From positions 1-64,000 of the forward strand of contig CAYGZC010000103.1 of the NCBI GenBank assembly GCA_964354225.1: a DNA stretch of 64,000 bases. Direction: 5' to 3'. Positions 1 to 8,600 of the stretch are shown in pieces. The stretch's first letter is position 1, and each line of letters begins with the position of its first letter. The notes beneath the pieces were generated by a model. It saw nothing but the letters and a program-made list of their open reading frames with translations. It was not told the origin of the DNA and did not search any database. Source of the DNA: CAYGZC01 sp964354225 (lineage in GTDB: Bacteria; Bacteroidota; Ignavibacteria; UBA10030; SZUA-254). A program made the position numbers and the translations under genes.

Positions 1-1
1 T

Positions 2-3000
2 CGTCCGTTTACAAACGATCAACCTTGGGGCATCTTCTTTATCCATCTTGCTAAACCGCAAGTGTATGTAACACAGTTGAGGAAACTAATTCGTTCACTC
101 GCTCCGATGAAGCGCAAGCACAAAGATTATCCAACATGGAACCCGCAGCATCTTCTTTTTATTTGTACGCCCGATTGGAAGAATTACACGTTTGCACATT
201 TTGAAGGGGAGAAACCTGAATCTGCAAAGTTATCAATCTTTGGATGGGAGTGTGGCTCGGATTTTATTAGAACGCTATGCGAATTCAATTTGCCGCAGCT
301 TCGATTCCCGGAAGATCAGGATATGTTCGAACTCCGCTTCAGCGGAGCGTGGGTGAAGCAATGGTCTGCGGCGTTCGATGTGAAATCGGTGACGAAGAAG
401 TTTTATCAGGAGTACGACAAGATTTTCCGAGATATTAAACGGTTGCTTGCCCATCAATTTAAGCTCTCGCCAAAGCTGTACGATAAAAAGTACGCTGAAT
501 GGACAGAGAAAGAGCGAGATAAGGAAAAGCCGCTTCATCTTTTTGTACAGAATCTGGTCAACCGCTTGATGTTTCTGAAATTTTTGGAAAAGCGGCGGTG
601 GCTCAATTATAATCCAAACTATTTAGCTGATTTATACAACAAAGCTATTTCTCGGAATGATGAGTTTTACCAGAAGTATCTCTTGTATGTATTTTTTGCC
701 GGATTAAATAGGCAAGTACAGCGCTTTAAACTTAATAATGGCGATGTTGTTGCTAAGGCGCAGTATGCTGAAGAAGATATCGGTGTTCTCCCTTTCCTAA
801 ACGGTGGTCTGTTCGAGAAAGAGCCAAGAGATGAAGAAATAACTATACCCAATGAAGCATTCAAAGAATTGTTCGAACTTTTCAGTAGGTACAACTTCAC
901 AATTACGGAGGACACGCCGCTCGATGTTGAGGTGGCTGTTAATCCTGAAATGTTGGGGAAAGTGTTCGAAGAGTCGGTGATAACCCGGAAAGAAAAAGGC
1001 GCATACTACACACCCCGTAATATTGTCTCATTCATGTGCCGGGAAGCGCTGAAGAATCATTTGCAAGGTCAGCTTAGTAAAGAGGATGCAAAAGTAAAAA
1101 TTGAAGCATTGGTCGAGAGCCGCTCCGCAGAATTGCTTGATGGTTCTGATGCGTTAGAGATTTACAAAGCGCTTTACAACATAAAAGTTCTTGATCCTGC
1201 TGCCGGATCAGGTGCGTTCCTCGTAGGGATGATGATGGAGATTCTTGAAGTGTATAAAGCAATCGGCGCAAAGTTAGAGAAAGATAATCCGTACATCGTG
1301 AAGAACAAACTTGCAAATCCGCACGAAGTGTACAAACTGAAAAAACAGATTATACAGAACAATCTGTACGGTGTGGATATTGAAGAGTTCGCAATCAACA
1401 TCGCACGGCTGAGATTCTGGCTTTCGCTGGCGGTTGATTTCCCCATCGACTTCAACAGCCACGATGAATTTATTGCACGAGTGCACGAGATTGAGCCGCT
1501 GCCAAACCTTATCTATAAAGTTAAATGCGGTGATTCCCTCCTGGCAAATTATCACGGCGTATCGCTTGAACCGCACAAACGGCTTGCAAAAGGTGAGTAT
1601 GCAATCGGAAGAAAACAGCGTATTCAAGATGCGATTAAAGCGGTGACCGACAAGAAACGAGGTTTCTTTACTGAAAGCGATTCTGCAAAGAAGAAAACAA
1701 TACAAACACAAATAGAATCTTCGCTGAAATCGCTGGTGGTAAAGGAGATCGAGGTTGAGATTGATGCGATGCGCAAGGAGACGGCGCAGGATAATTTGTT
1801 CGGGATGACGAAAAAACAGCGTGAGGAGCATGAGACAATAGAAAAAGAAATCGCCCGCCTTAGCGACGTAAAGAACGAGCTGATTGCAATCGATGGTTTG
1901 CCTGCAAACTTCCCGGTTATATGGGATGTCGATTTCGGTGAAGTAATGAATCCAGACAGACCTCCGAGTTCTGGCAAAGGCAATTCCGAGAAAGAACTCG
2001 GAGGTCTTGCCGATCAAGGCTTCGATGTCGTGATTGCCAACCCACCGTACGTGCGGCAGGAAGATATTAAGGAGTTAAAGGAGGAGCTTGCTCTACATTA
2101 TGAGTGTTACACCGGCACGAGCGATTTATACACATACTTCTACGAGCGGGGAATAAAGCTTCTTAAGCCGAAAGGGACTTTATCGTTCATCTCATCCAAT
2201 AAGTTTTTCCGTGCAGGATATGGAGCAAAACTTCGTCAGTATTTATCCGAAAATACAACATTACAAAAAATAATAGACTTTGGAGATTTACCTGTCTTTG
2301 AAGCTACTACATATCCATGTATCGTAATAGCAAAAAAACATACAACTGCTGGCAAAGGTGAAGCAACGGACAATGCGATAAAAGCACGAACAGTTACATC
2401 CATAGAAGAGCTTGAACACTTCGAAGAAACATTCCTTGCGCTGGCAATTGAGATGCGCCAGAGCGACCTTAGCACAGACGGCTGGAGAATTGAAGATAAA
2501 CATGTGCTTGCATTGCTGGAGAAAATTAAGAAGGCAGGCGTTCCGCTGGAAGAGTATGTCGAGGGAAAGATTTACTACGGCATCAAGACCGGTTATAACG
2601 AGGCATTTGTGATTGATGAAGACACGAAAAACCGATTGATTAAAGAAGACAAGAAGTCGTTAGAAATGATTAAACCTGTGTTGCGAGGAAGAGATGTTAA
2701 GCGGTACCTGATTGATTATCAAAATCTATATCTCATTTATGTCCCTCGTGGTTGGACCAATGAAAACAGGAAAAAACAGGATGCTGAGAAATTTTTTAAA
2801 ATAACATACTTTTCGATTTACAAATACCTCAAGCAGTTCGAAAAACACCTCACGAAGAGAGACGATCAGGGAGACTATTGGTGGGAAATGAGACCGTGTA
2901 GGTATCTCGATGAAATGAATGAATCAAAAATTGTTTGGGGAAATCTCGGAGACACGGCAGGATTCACTCACGATCAGAACCAACGATTTACCACTGCCCC

Positions 3001-3325
3001 CGCTTGTATGGTTCCAACTGATGATTTTGTTTTACTTGCATTGCTGAACTCGCATCTGGGTGACTATTTCTTTCATCAGATCGCTGCTGTACGTCGTGGT
3101 GGCTACTTGGAATACAAACCTATGTACGTATCTCAGCTTCCCATCGCGACCTTCACGCCGTTGCAACGTCGCACGATCGAGGAGGGGGTGGAAAAGATAC
3201 TTAAAGCCAAAAAAGAAAATCCCAGTGCCAACACCACGCAGCTTGAGCGCGAGATCGATGAGATTGTCTATGAGATATACGGTTTAACGGAAGAAGAGAG
3301 AAGGATTGTGGAAGGGAAAGTCTGA
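2..3325 (+). CDS. Type IIG-like restriction-modification protein (Eco57I-type N6-adenine DNA methylase), 5' partial
   Basis: The protein is expected to methylate adenine in DNA and, by family, may carry cleavage in the same chain. The SAM-binding motif DPAAGSGAFLVG (about nt 1195-1230) and the catalytic motif IV NPPYV (about nt 2040) are both visible. The last 400 residues resemble a TaqI-like target-recognition domain. A GTG at 62 would give 1087 residues, but the same frame stays open to the left edge and reads family-like sequence (DQPWGIFFIHLAKPQV) before it, so the true start lies outside the window. A 15-bp palindrome is translated in frame just before motif IV. The stop codon falls on the first bases of the repeat preceding the GxxExxY gene. 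A PglX-like (BREX) role cannot be excluded without upstream genes. Confidence 0.85.
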   Translation, partial: RPFTNDQPWGIFFIHLAKPQVYVTQLRKLIRSLAPMKRKHKDYPTWNPQHLLFICTPDWKNYTFAHFEGEKPESAKLSIFGWECGSDFIRTLCEFNLPQLRFPEDQDMFELRFSGAWVKQWSAAFDVKSVTKKFYQEYDKIFRDIKRLLAHQFKLSPKLYDKKYAEWTEKERDKEKPLHLFVQNLVNRLMFLKFLEKRRWLNYNPNYLADLYNKAISRNDEFYQKYLLYVFFAGLNRQVQRFKLNNGDVVAKAQYAEEDIGVLPFLNGGLFEKEPRDEEITIPNEAFKELFELFSRYNFTITEDTPLDVEVAVNPEMLGKVFEESVITRKEKGAYYTPRNIVSFMCREALKNHLQGQLSKEDAKVKIEALVESRSAELLDGSDALEIYKALYNIKVLDPAAGSGAFLVGMMMEILEVYKAIGAKLEKDNPYIVKNKLANPHEVYKLKKQIIQNNLYGVDIEEFAINIARLRFWLSLAVDFPIDFNSHDEFIARVHEIEPLPNLIYKVKCGDSLLANYHGVSLEPHKRLAKGEYAIGRKQRIQDAIKAVTDKKRGFFTESDSAKKKTIQTQIESSLKSLVVKEIEVEIDAMRKETAQDNLFGMTKKQREEHETIEKEIARLSDVKNELIAIDGLPANFPVIWDVDFGEVMNPDRPPSSGKGNSEKELGGLADQGFDVVIANPPYVRQEDIKELKEELALHYECYTGTSDLYTYFYERGIKLLKPKGTLSFISSNKFFRAGYGAKLRQYLSENTTLQKIIDFGDLPVFEATTYPCIVIAKKHTTAGKGEATDNAIKARTVTSIEELEHFEETFLALAIEMRQSDLSTDGWRIEDKHVLALLEKIKKAGVPLEEYVEGKIYYGIKTGYNEAFVIDEDTKNRLIKEDKKSLEMIKPVLRGRDVKRYLIDYQNLYLIYVPRGWTNENRKKQDAEKFFKITYFSIYKYLKQFEKHLTKRDDQGDYWWEMRPCRYLDEMNESKIVWGNLGDTAGFTHDQNQRFTTAPACMVPTDDFVLLALLNSHLGDYFFHQIAAVRRGGYLEYKPMYVSQLPIATFTPLQRRTIEEGVEKILKAKKENPSANTTQLEREIDEIVYEIYGLTEEERRIVEGKV
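1958..2007. repeat. Palindromic element inside the methylase gene
   Basis: A perfect 15-bp inverted repeat, AGACCTCCGAGTTCT at 1958-1972 and its reverse complement at 1993-2007, encloses a 20-bp loop. It is read in frame as a Pro/Ser/Gly-rich segment immediately before the GFDVVIANPPYV region. It looks like an inserted REP-type element tolerated in a surface loop. Confidence 0.8.
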
Positions 3326-3437
3326 ACCAAGATTTATAGGATTAAAGGATGACCGTGATTATATTTTATCGAGGTAATCATGTAAATCATGATTATTATT
3401 ATTATCTTTATAATCCTTTAATCATGTAGATCATGGT
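3322..3437. repeat. GxxExxY-associated palindromic repeat, left copy
   Basis: The block begins GTCTGAACCAAGATTTATAG, overlapping the methylase stop, and ends ATCATGTAGATCATGGT directly against the ATG of the GxxExxY gene. Its first 59 bases are about 85% identical to the copy at 3832-3919. Its right end matches that copy's right end but lacks the final TCAGAC, as if the gene had been placed at that point. Confidence 0.8.
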
Positions 3438-3818
3438 ATGAAATACGAAGACATTACAGAGAAAATCATCGGTTGTGCAATGAAGGTGCACTCGATACTT
3501 GGAAATGGTTTTCAAGAAGTAATTTACCAACGTTGTCTTGCAATAGAATTATCTGAGGCAGGACTAAATTTTCAACGTGAAGTAGAAATGACTATCCAGT
3601 ACCGAGGACAAGAGGTTGGAACACGGCGAGCCGATTTCTTGGTGGAGAATAAAATACTTGTTGAGTTGAAGGCACTGACCGAATTGGAGGATGTTCACCT
3701 TGCGCAAACTCTTAATTATCTTGAGGCGTACAATTTGGAAATCGGCTTGCTGATTAATTTCGGGGCAAAGAGTTTAGTGTTTAAGAGATTGCATAATAAA
3801 AAGTACCACGATTCATAG
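3438..3818 (+). CDS. GxxExxY family protein (PD-(D/E)XK nuclease-like)
   Basis: This 126-residue protein carries the family motif as GFQEVIY near residue 24. A later D followed by ELK (in RADFLV...ILVELKAL, residues about 65-80) fits a PD-(D/E)XK nuclease active site. The length is normal for the family. No biological function is established for it; a role in DNA cleavage or mobility is inference. The gene is embedded in repeat DNA: its ATG abuts the left repeat, and its last codons and TAG stop lie in another repeat fragment (3805-3823). It separates the restriction-modification gene from the AbiE operon. Confidence 0.85.
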   Translation: MKYEDITEKIIGCAMKVHSILGNGFQEVIYQRCLAIELSEAGLNFQREVEMTIQYRGQEVGTRRADFLVENKILVELKALTELEDVHLAQTLNYLEAYNLEIGLLINFGAKSLVFKRLHNKKYHDS

Positions 3819-3823
3819 GATTA
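3805..3823. repeat. Fragment of the GxxExxY-associated repeat at the gene's 3' end
   Basis: ACCACGATTCATAGGATTA matches the left part of the 3832-3919 element (ACCACGATTTGTAGGATTA) at 17 of 19 positions. It encodes the last residues and the stop codon of the GxxExxY gene. Confidence 0.7.
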
Positions 3824-3831
3824 CTATGAAA

Positions 3832-3919
3832 GTCTGGACCACGATTTGTAGGATTAAAAGATGACCATGATTATGTTTAATTGTGGTAATTTAATAATCA
3901 AGTGAATCATGGTTCAGAC
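3832..3919. repeat. GxxExxY-associated palindromic repeat, right copy
   Basis: An 88-bp element starts GTCTGGACCACGATT and ends AATCATGGTTCAGAC, so its termini are 13/15 inverted repeats of each other. It is closely related to the left copy at 3322. The following 3920-4085 holds only a 36-codon ATG-to-TAA frame (3929-4039) with no ribosome binding site or recognisable product. Confidence 0.8.
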
Positions 3920-4085
3920 GGTGAGTGAATGATTACGACATCAAAGAAGTGGAGACGCGGTATCGGCGGCGGTATCCGAGGTTGGCGAGGGCACAACGAG
4001 GTTAAATGGGGTCAGCTCAAATATCTTTCAAAATGGTAAACTATCAAAAAATCAAGAAATATAAGATATTTCACTTAATACACAG

Positions 4086-4197
4086 TTTCACGGAATTGTG
4101 AAAATCATTATATAGTGAAATATGCCTTGACTTTTATATTATTTCATTATATATTCACTTTCACCAAATTATGAAAATGCTTATATAGTGAAAAATG
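4086..4197 (+). promoter_or_regulatory. Promoter with paired operators upstream of the AbiE operon
   Basis: Two 39-bp direct repeats at 4086-4124 and 4159-4197 match at 33 of 39 positions. Each starts with an inverted TTTCAC/TGAAA pair and contains TTATATAGTGAAA. Their starts are 73 bp apart, close to seven helical turns. Between them lies a promoter, TTGACT (4127-4132) and TATATT (4150-4155) with a 17-bp spacer, so the second repeat covers the expected start of transcription. AbiEi antitoxins repress their own promoters through upstream repeats; that these are such sites is inference. Confidence 0.7.
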
Positions 4198-4208
4198 GTT
4201 AAAACGTC

Positions 4209-5258
4209 ATGAAAGAGGAAAAATATCAAGAAATATTAAAGGAAGTGTTAAGTCGTATATCGGGGCTTATGGTTATGGGGGTTCGAGACAAACTTGAAAT
4301 AGGTAATAAGGTTGTCGATTTTGATGTAATTGTACAAATCGATAGAAAGCCATATGATCTCATGGTTGAAGTGATTGGAAAAGGGACACCTCTTAGCATC
4401 CGAGGAGCGATAATTGAATTACGTAAAATCATTCCCGAAGGGAAAACAGAAACACTCTATGGTGTTGTAGCTGCTCCTTTTATCTCAGATGTTGGTCGGC
4501 AGTTATGCCGTGAAGCTCTTATGGGGTGTATCGATTTAGCTGGTAATTGTTATTTGAATTTTGGATCGGTGTATTTGGAAATTAAAGGGAATCCTAATCC
4601 ATCTCCGTACAAACCGAAGTTGTCGCTCTTCTCGCCCAAGTCAAGTCGAATCAGTCGAGTACTTCTCTCGAATGTATCGAAACTTTGGCAGGTACAGGAA
4701 TTAGCGAAAGAAGCTGATGTAAGTTTAGGACTGGCATCAAAGATCAAAGATCAACTAAAAGAAGAAGGGTTTCTGATTGAAGAAAACCGGCTGATGAAAC
4801 TAGTAGCTCCTGATCGTCTTTTAGATGCGTGGAGTCAAGGATATTCATACAAAAGAAATCGACTCTATGAATTCTATTCGAATTCAAATGTAGCAACCAT
4901 TGAATGGGCAGTGCAATCGAATTGTTTAAATAATAATATCAAATGTGTGTTGTCATTATTTTCGGGTGCCGCACGTGTTGCTCCGCATGTACGTATGGAC
5001 AAAGCATTCATTTATGTTGAGAAAGGTATTGACCAATTAGCACAAACATTGGACTTCAAACCTGTAGCAACAGGTCCCAATGTTATGCTGTTAGAACCTT
5101 ATGATCAAAGTGTTTTTTATAAGACGCAAAAGATTGGTGAAGATGTTATTGTATCAAACATCCAACTCTATCTTGATCTCAAGCGATACAAAGGTCGCGG
5201 TGAAGAAGCGGCGGAGTTTCTTAAACAAGCAAGGTTAGATCGCGAATTCGGAATATGA
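4209..5258 (+). CDS. AbiEi-family antitoxin (type IV toxin-antitoxin system)
   Basis: This 349-residue protein is expected to neutralise an AbiEii nucleotidyltransferase toxin and repress its own operon. The N-terminal half (residues about 1-135) is the conserved region of this long AbiEi subfamily. A winged-helix segment follows at about 150-205 (LWQVQELAKEADVSLGLASK), then a C-terminal domain of about 140 residues. Its stop overlaps the start of the next gene as ATGA, indicating translational coupling. The start has no clear ribosome binding site; the nearest upstream ATG runs into a stop. The antitoxin frame is intact while the partner toxin frame is not. Confidence 0.75.
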   Translation: MKEEKYQEILKEVLSRISGLMVMGVRDKLEIGNKVVDFDVIVQIDRKPYDLMVEVIGKGTPLSIRGAIIELRKIIPEGKTETLYGVVAAPFISDVGRQLCREALMGCIDLAGNCYLNFGSVYLEIKGNPNPSPYKPKLSLFSPKSSRISRVLLSNVSKLWQVQELAKEADVSLGLASKIKDQLKEEGFLIEENRLMKLVAPDRLLDAWSQGYSYKRNRLYEFYSNSNVATIEWAVQSNCLNNNIKCVLSLFSGAARVAPHVRMDKAFIYVEKGIDQLAQTLDFKPVATGPNVMLLEPYDQSVFYKTQKIGEDVIVSNIQLYLDLKRYKGRGEEAAEFLKQARLDREFGI

Positions 5259-6082
5259 GTAAACACGAACCAAAGGAAATCGAAGCAGCGCATCGCGTTC
5301 TTATCGAGTTGATGCAGATACTGGGAGCGTATCGGGACAAAATGATTTTGGTCGGGGGATGGGTCCCATACTTACACTTTGGCAATGAGCACGTAGGAAG
5401 TATGGATGTTGATATTGCTCTCGATAAGGATACAATATCTGACGATGTCTACAAAACAATTCGTAAAATACTCGAACAGCACGATTACAAGTCGGATGAT
5501 AGCCAGCCATTTATTTTTTACTGAGAAGTAAAAGTCGATGACGGTGCACCTATTAAAGTTGAAGTAGATTTTTTAGCAGCCGAATATGGTGGAACTGATA
5601 AACACCATCGGACACAGCTCATTCAAGATATTAAAGCGCGAAAAGCGCGCGGTTCTGATTTAGCATTTGAACATCCATTGCGACTCAGTATCACGGGAAA
5701 AATGCCGAACGGTGCAGAAAATACTGTTGAGCTACGTGTCAGCGGAATAGTCCCTTTCATTGTTATGAAAGGAATGGCGCTCTATGATCGTCTGAAAGAG
5801 AAGGATGCATACGACATTTATTTTTGCCTAACGAAATTTCCCGGTGGAGTAAGAGAGCTTGCTGAATCGTTTCGTTCACTAATAAATGACAAACTTGTTC
5901 GAGAAGGTCTCTCAAAAGTGCGAAGTAAATTCAGCTCTATAGGCTCGATGGGACCGGTTGCAGTTGCTGAGTTTATAGGAATAGAATCCGGCGAGCAACG
6001 TGCATTAGTCATAAGGCGTGCATTTGAGGTGGTTGACGAATTTCTTACGATTCTCAACGTACAACCATTTCAGGTAACTTGA
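5255..6082 (+). pseudogene. AbiEii/AbiGii nucleotidyltransferase toxin, interrupted by in-frame TGA
   Basis: Read through one TGA at 5522-5524, the frame gives about 275 residues of an AbiEii-like nucleotidyltransferase. The signature VGGWVPYLHF...GSMDVDIAL (GG-W plus D-x-D metal ligands) is near the N-terminus. After the stop the same frame continues with family-like sequence (VEVDFLAAEYGGTDKHHRTQ, then ARKARGSDLAFEHPLR). The stop replaces one residue after FIFY; CGA or TGG to TGA would explain it by a single base change. The toxin is probably inactive. Stop read-through or a sequencing error cannot be excluded. Confidence 0.75.
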
Positions 6083-6126
6083 GAATTTCCCAATGATCTG
6101 TACAAATCAGTTAATGGAAATCATGC

Positions 6127-6151
6127 TAATCATGAGAATCAAGGTTCAGAC
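6127..6151. repeat. Third, degenerate copy of the GxxExxY-associated repeat (right end)
   Basis: The 25 bp ending in AAGGTTCAGAC match the right end of the 3832-3919 element (3895-3919) at 22 of 25 positions, in the same orientation. It lies just after the AbiE operon, so related repeats bracket both accessory units. The rest of 6152-6258 is AT-rich with no gene seen. Confidence 0.6.
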
Positions 6152-6258
6152 AACAACAAGGTATAAGTTATACAGTACACAATTTTAAATTATCTGTTGT
6201 CCACTTTTATTAAATCTTTTTTTTCATTACTTTCCAATGAAGAATCGCTTAAAGAATA

Positions 6259-7014
6259 ATGGATAGAAATACGAAGATCGTTAAAGATATTATCGATATC
6301 TGCCACCGCCTTTACACTAAAGGTTTTGTCACTGCAACAGATGGCAATGTAAGCGTTCGACTTGAGAACGGCAACATCCTGACCACTCGCACTGCAATCA
6401 ATAAAGGCATGGTAACGGAAAATGATCTTGTCGAAGTTGAGCTTAGCGGAAAAGTTCTAACGGGCAACTCTCTGCCATCAACAGAAATCGGCATGCATTT
6501 GTACATCTATTCTCAACGTCCGGATGTCAATGCAGTTGTCCATGCTCATCCACCATACGCAACCGGTTTTGCTACTGCACGTCAACCTTTGAATGAATGT
6601 TTATTCCCTGAAGTAATAGTTGGTCTTGGTGCAATCCCTCTTGCAGAATATGCAACACCTTCTACAGAGGAAGTATCAAAATCGTTAGAGCCATACGTGA
6701 AGATCGCAGATGCGATACTTTTAGCTAATCATGGCGTAGTAACGTATGGGAAAGATTTGTGGGATGCATATTTCAAGATGGAGAAAGTTGAACATGCAGC
6801 ACATATCACTTTTGTTGCCCGGATGTTGGGAGGTGAGAAACCGCTTTCACCTGAAGACATCGAAAAACTCAGAGCTATTAGTCAGCAATCATGGGGAAAA
6901 GATTTTTCCGAGAAGATTGCTTGCGAAACGAGTTGTGCGATAGAAGATAATTCCGTATCTTCACCTTCCGATGAAGAAATCCGAGAGCTTGTGAAAAAGA
7001 TGCTGAGAGCATGA
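6259..7014 (+). CDS. Class II aldolase/adducin family protein
   Basis: This 251-residue protein resembles L-fuculose-phosphate aldolases, zinc enzymes that cleave sugar phosphates by a retro-aldol reaction. Residues fitting the active site are visible: Glu in STEIGMH (about residue 76), the zinc ligands in HAHPP (His95, His97) and His158 in LLANHG. A tail of about 35 residues rich in Ser and Glu follows the core fold. The substrate cannot be deduced; ribulose or methylthioribulose phosphate members look alike. The TGA stop overlaps the upstream ATG candidate of ddl, so the two genes are probably cotranscribed. Confidence 0.85.
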   Translation: MDRNTKIVKDIIDICHRLYTKGFVTATDGNVSVRLENGNILTTRTAINKGMVTENDLVEVELSGKVLTGNSLPSTEIGMHLYIYSQRPDVNAVVHAHPPYATGFATARQPLNECLFPEVIVGLGAIPLAEYATPSTEEVSKSLEPYVKIADAILLANHGVVTYGKDLWDAYFKMEKVEHAAHITFVARMLGGEKPLSPEDIEKLRAISQQSWGKDFSEKIACETSCAIEDNSVSSPSDEEIRELVKKMLRA

Positions 7015-7037
7015 AATCGAAAATCAAAAATCGAAAA

Positions 7038-8159
7038 ATGAAAATCAGAGTCGGTGTAATATTTGGTGGTCGTTCTGCCGAGCATGAAGTCTCGCTCGTA
7101 TCAGCTTCCTCAATCATCGGTGCGCTTGATAAAAAGAAGTACGAAATTATTCCCATAGGTATCACGCCGGAAGGGGAATGGATAAGCTCACGCGATGCAC
7201 TCAAATTACTGAAAGAGAAAAAGCAATTTCATAATGAGGGAAAGGTAGCTCTACTTCCGGAACCAACAAAAAATAATTTTATAACCATCACTCCTAAACG
7301 ATCAATCCTATCGCAGAAGCATCTTGATGTAATCTTCCCTGTGTTGCATGGAACGTATGGTGAGGATGGAACGATACAAGGGCTCTTTGAGCTGGCAAAT
7401 ATTCCGTATGTTGGTGCGGGCGTTCTGGGTTCATCGGTTGGGATGGATAAAGTTATTACAAAACAATTATGTGAGCAGGCAGGTATTTCGGTGACTCCAT
7501 ACATTTGGTTTGTGACTCAAGAATATGCCAAGTACACTAAAAAGATTCTCACAGCCATTGAAATTAAACTTGGCTATCCATGTTTTATCAAGCCGGCTAA
7601 CTTGGGTTCAAGTGTAGGCATCTCAAAAGCGCATAACAGGAAACAACTTGTCGAGTCGATAAAACTCGCTTCGAAGTACGACCGGAAAATATTAGTCGAA
7701 AAAAGCATCGAGCATGCCCGCGAGATCGAAGTGAGTGTACTTGGGAATGATGATCCCATTGCTTCAGTCCCGGGTGAGATAATTTCTTCTAATGAATTTT
7801 ACGATTACTATGCAAAGTATATTGACGGCAAATCTAATTCAATTATTCCGGCAGATCTGGCAAAGAAGGTTGTGAAAAAGATTAAAGATGTAGCAATCCA
7901 AGGATTCAACGCAATTGAATGTGCCGGGATGGCACGTGTGGATTTTCTTCTGACCCGACGGGCAAATAAAATTTATTTCAATGAAATTAATACTATTCCG
8001 GGTTTTACTTCCATCAGTATGTACCCAAAATTGTGGGAAGCAACGGGAATTCCTTATAAGAAGCTGTTAGATCGTCTCATCGAATTGGCAATAGAACGCC
8101 ATATAAATAAGCAGCGGCTTTACCGAATTTTCCAGCCAAAGAAAAAATGGTACAAATAA
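7038..8159 (+). CDS. ddl: D-alanine--D-alanine ligase
   Basis: The enzyme joins two D-alanines with ATP to supply the end of the peptidoglycan precursor pentapeptide in the cytoplasm. The N-terminal MKIRVGVIFGGRSAEHEVS, the HGTYGEDGTIQG loop, GSSVGISK in the ATP-grasp region and the metal/substrate motif NEINTIPGFTSISMYP are all present. I chose ATG 7038 because the family begins exactly there. The frame is open to an ATG at 7011 that overlaps the aldolase stop, adding nine Lys/Asn-rich residues. A C-terminal basic tail of about 20 residues follows the fold. Confidence 0.93.
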   Translation: MKIRVGVIFGGRSAEHEVSLVSASSIIGALDKKKYEIIPIGITPEGEWISSRDALKLLKEKKQFHNEGKVALLPEPTKNNFITITPKRSILSQKHLDVIFPVLHGTYGEDGTIQGLFELANIPYVGAGVLGSSVGMDKVITKQLCEQAGISVTPYIWFVTQEYAKYTKKILTAIEIKLGYPCFIKPANLGSSVGISKAHNRKQLVESIKLASKYDRKILVEKSIEHAREIEVSVLGNDDPIASVPGEIISSNEFYDYYAKYIDGKSNSIIPADLAKKVVKKIKDVAIQGFNAIECAGMARVDFLLTRRANKIYFNEINTIPGFTSISMYPKLWEATGIPYKKLLDRLIELAIERHINKQRLYRIFQPKKKWYK

Positions 8160-8195
8160 TTTGATTTCTTGATAAATAAATCTTACATTTTTGGC

Positions 8196-8537
8196 ATGGA
8201 AAATCAATACTACCGTAAACCTCGACCTAAAATTAAGAGCTGGATTAATAAAACTCTTAGGAAGAAGAGAGTTCTTCTTGTTTTACTTATTGCCATTCCC
8301 GCAGTATCGTTCATGATGTTCAGCAATAAGGGCATAATACAGCGTTTCAGCTTGGAATCCGAGAAGAAAGAGATACAAGTGAAAATTCATCAAGCACAGC
8401 AAGAACAGCTTCTCTTACAACAGCAATCGAAAGCGCTTGATACCGATCCCAAAGCAATCGAAATGGTTGCGCGTGAAAAATATGGTATGATAAAAGAAGG
8501 AGAGACGGTATATAAGGTTAAGAGAGCACAAAAGTAA
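8196..8537 (+). CDS. FtsB/DivIC-like septum formation initiator family protein
   Basis: This 113-residue bitopic membrane protein has a basic cytoplasmic N-terminus, one membrane segment (residues about 25-43, VLLVLLIAIPAVSFMMF), a Gln-rich coiled coil (about 52-80) and the end motif ARE-KYGMIKEGE typical of FtsB/DivIC. Such proteins link FtsL and FtsQ in the cell division complex. The start is ATG 8196; a TTG 27 bases upstream only adds atypical residues. It follows ddl, a common cell-wall and division grouping. Confidence 0.75.
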   Translation: MENQYYRKPRPKIKSWINKTLRKKRVLLVLLIAIPAVSFMMFSNKGIIQRFSLESEKKEIQVKIHQAQQEQLLLQQQSKALDTDPKAIEMVAREKYGMIKEGETVYKVKRAQK

Positions 8538-8600
8538 TTTAAAATTTTAGGAGTGAAAAACTCCAACTACCAATCCCAATTTCCAAATCTCAAAAGTTCA

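Noticed and set aside
3929..4039. A 36-codon frame upstream of the AbiE promoter, rich in Trp, Arg and Gly
   Set aside because: No ribosome binding site, no recognisable family, and it lies between a repeat and a regulatory region; probably chance or a remnant.
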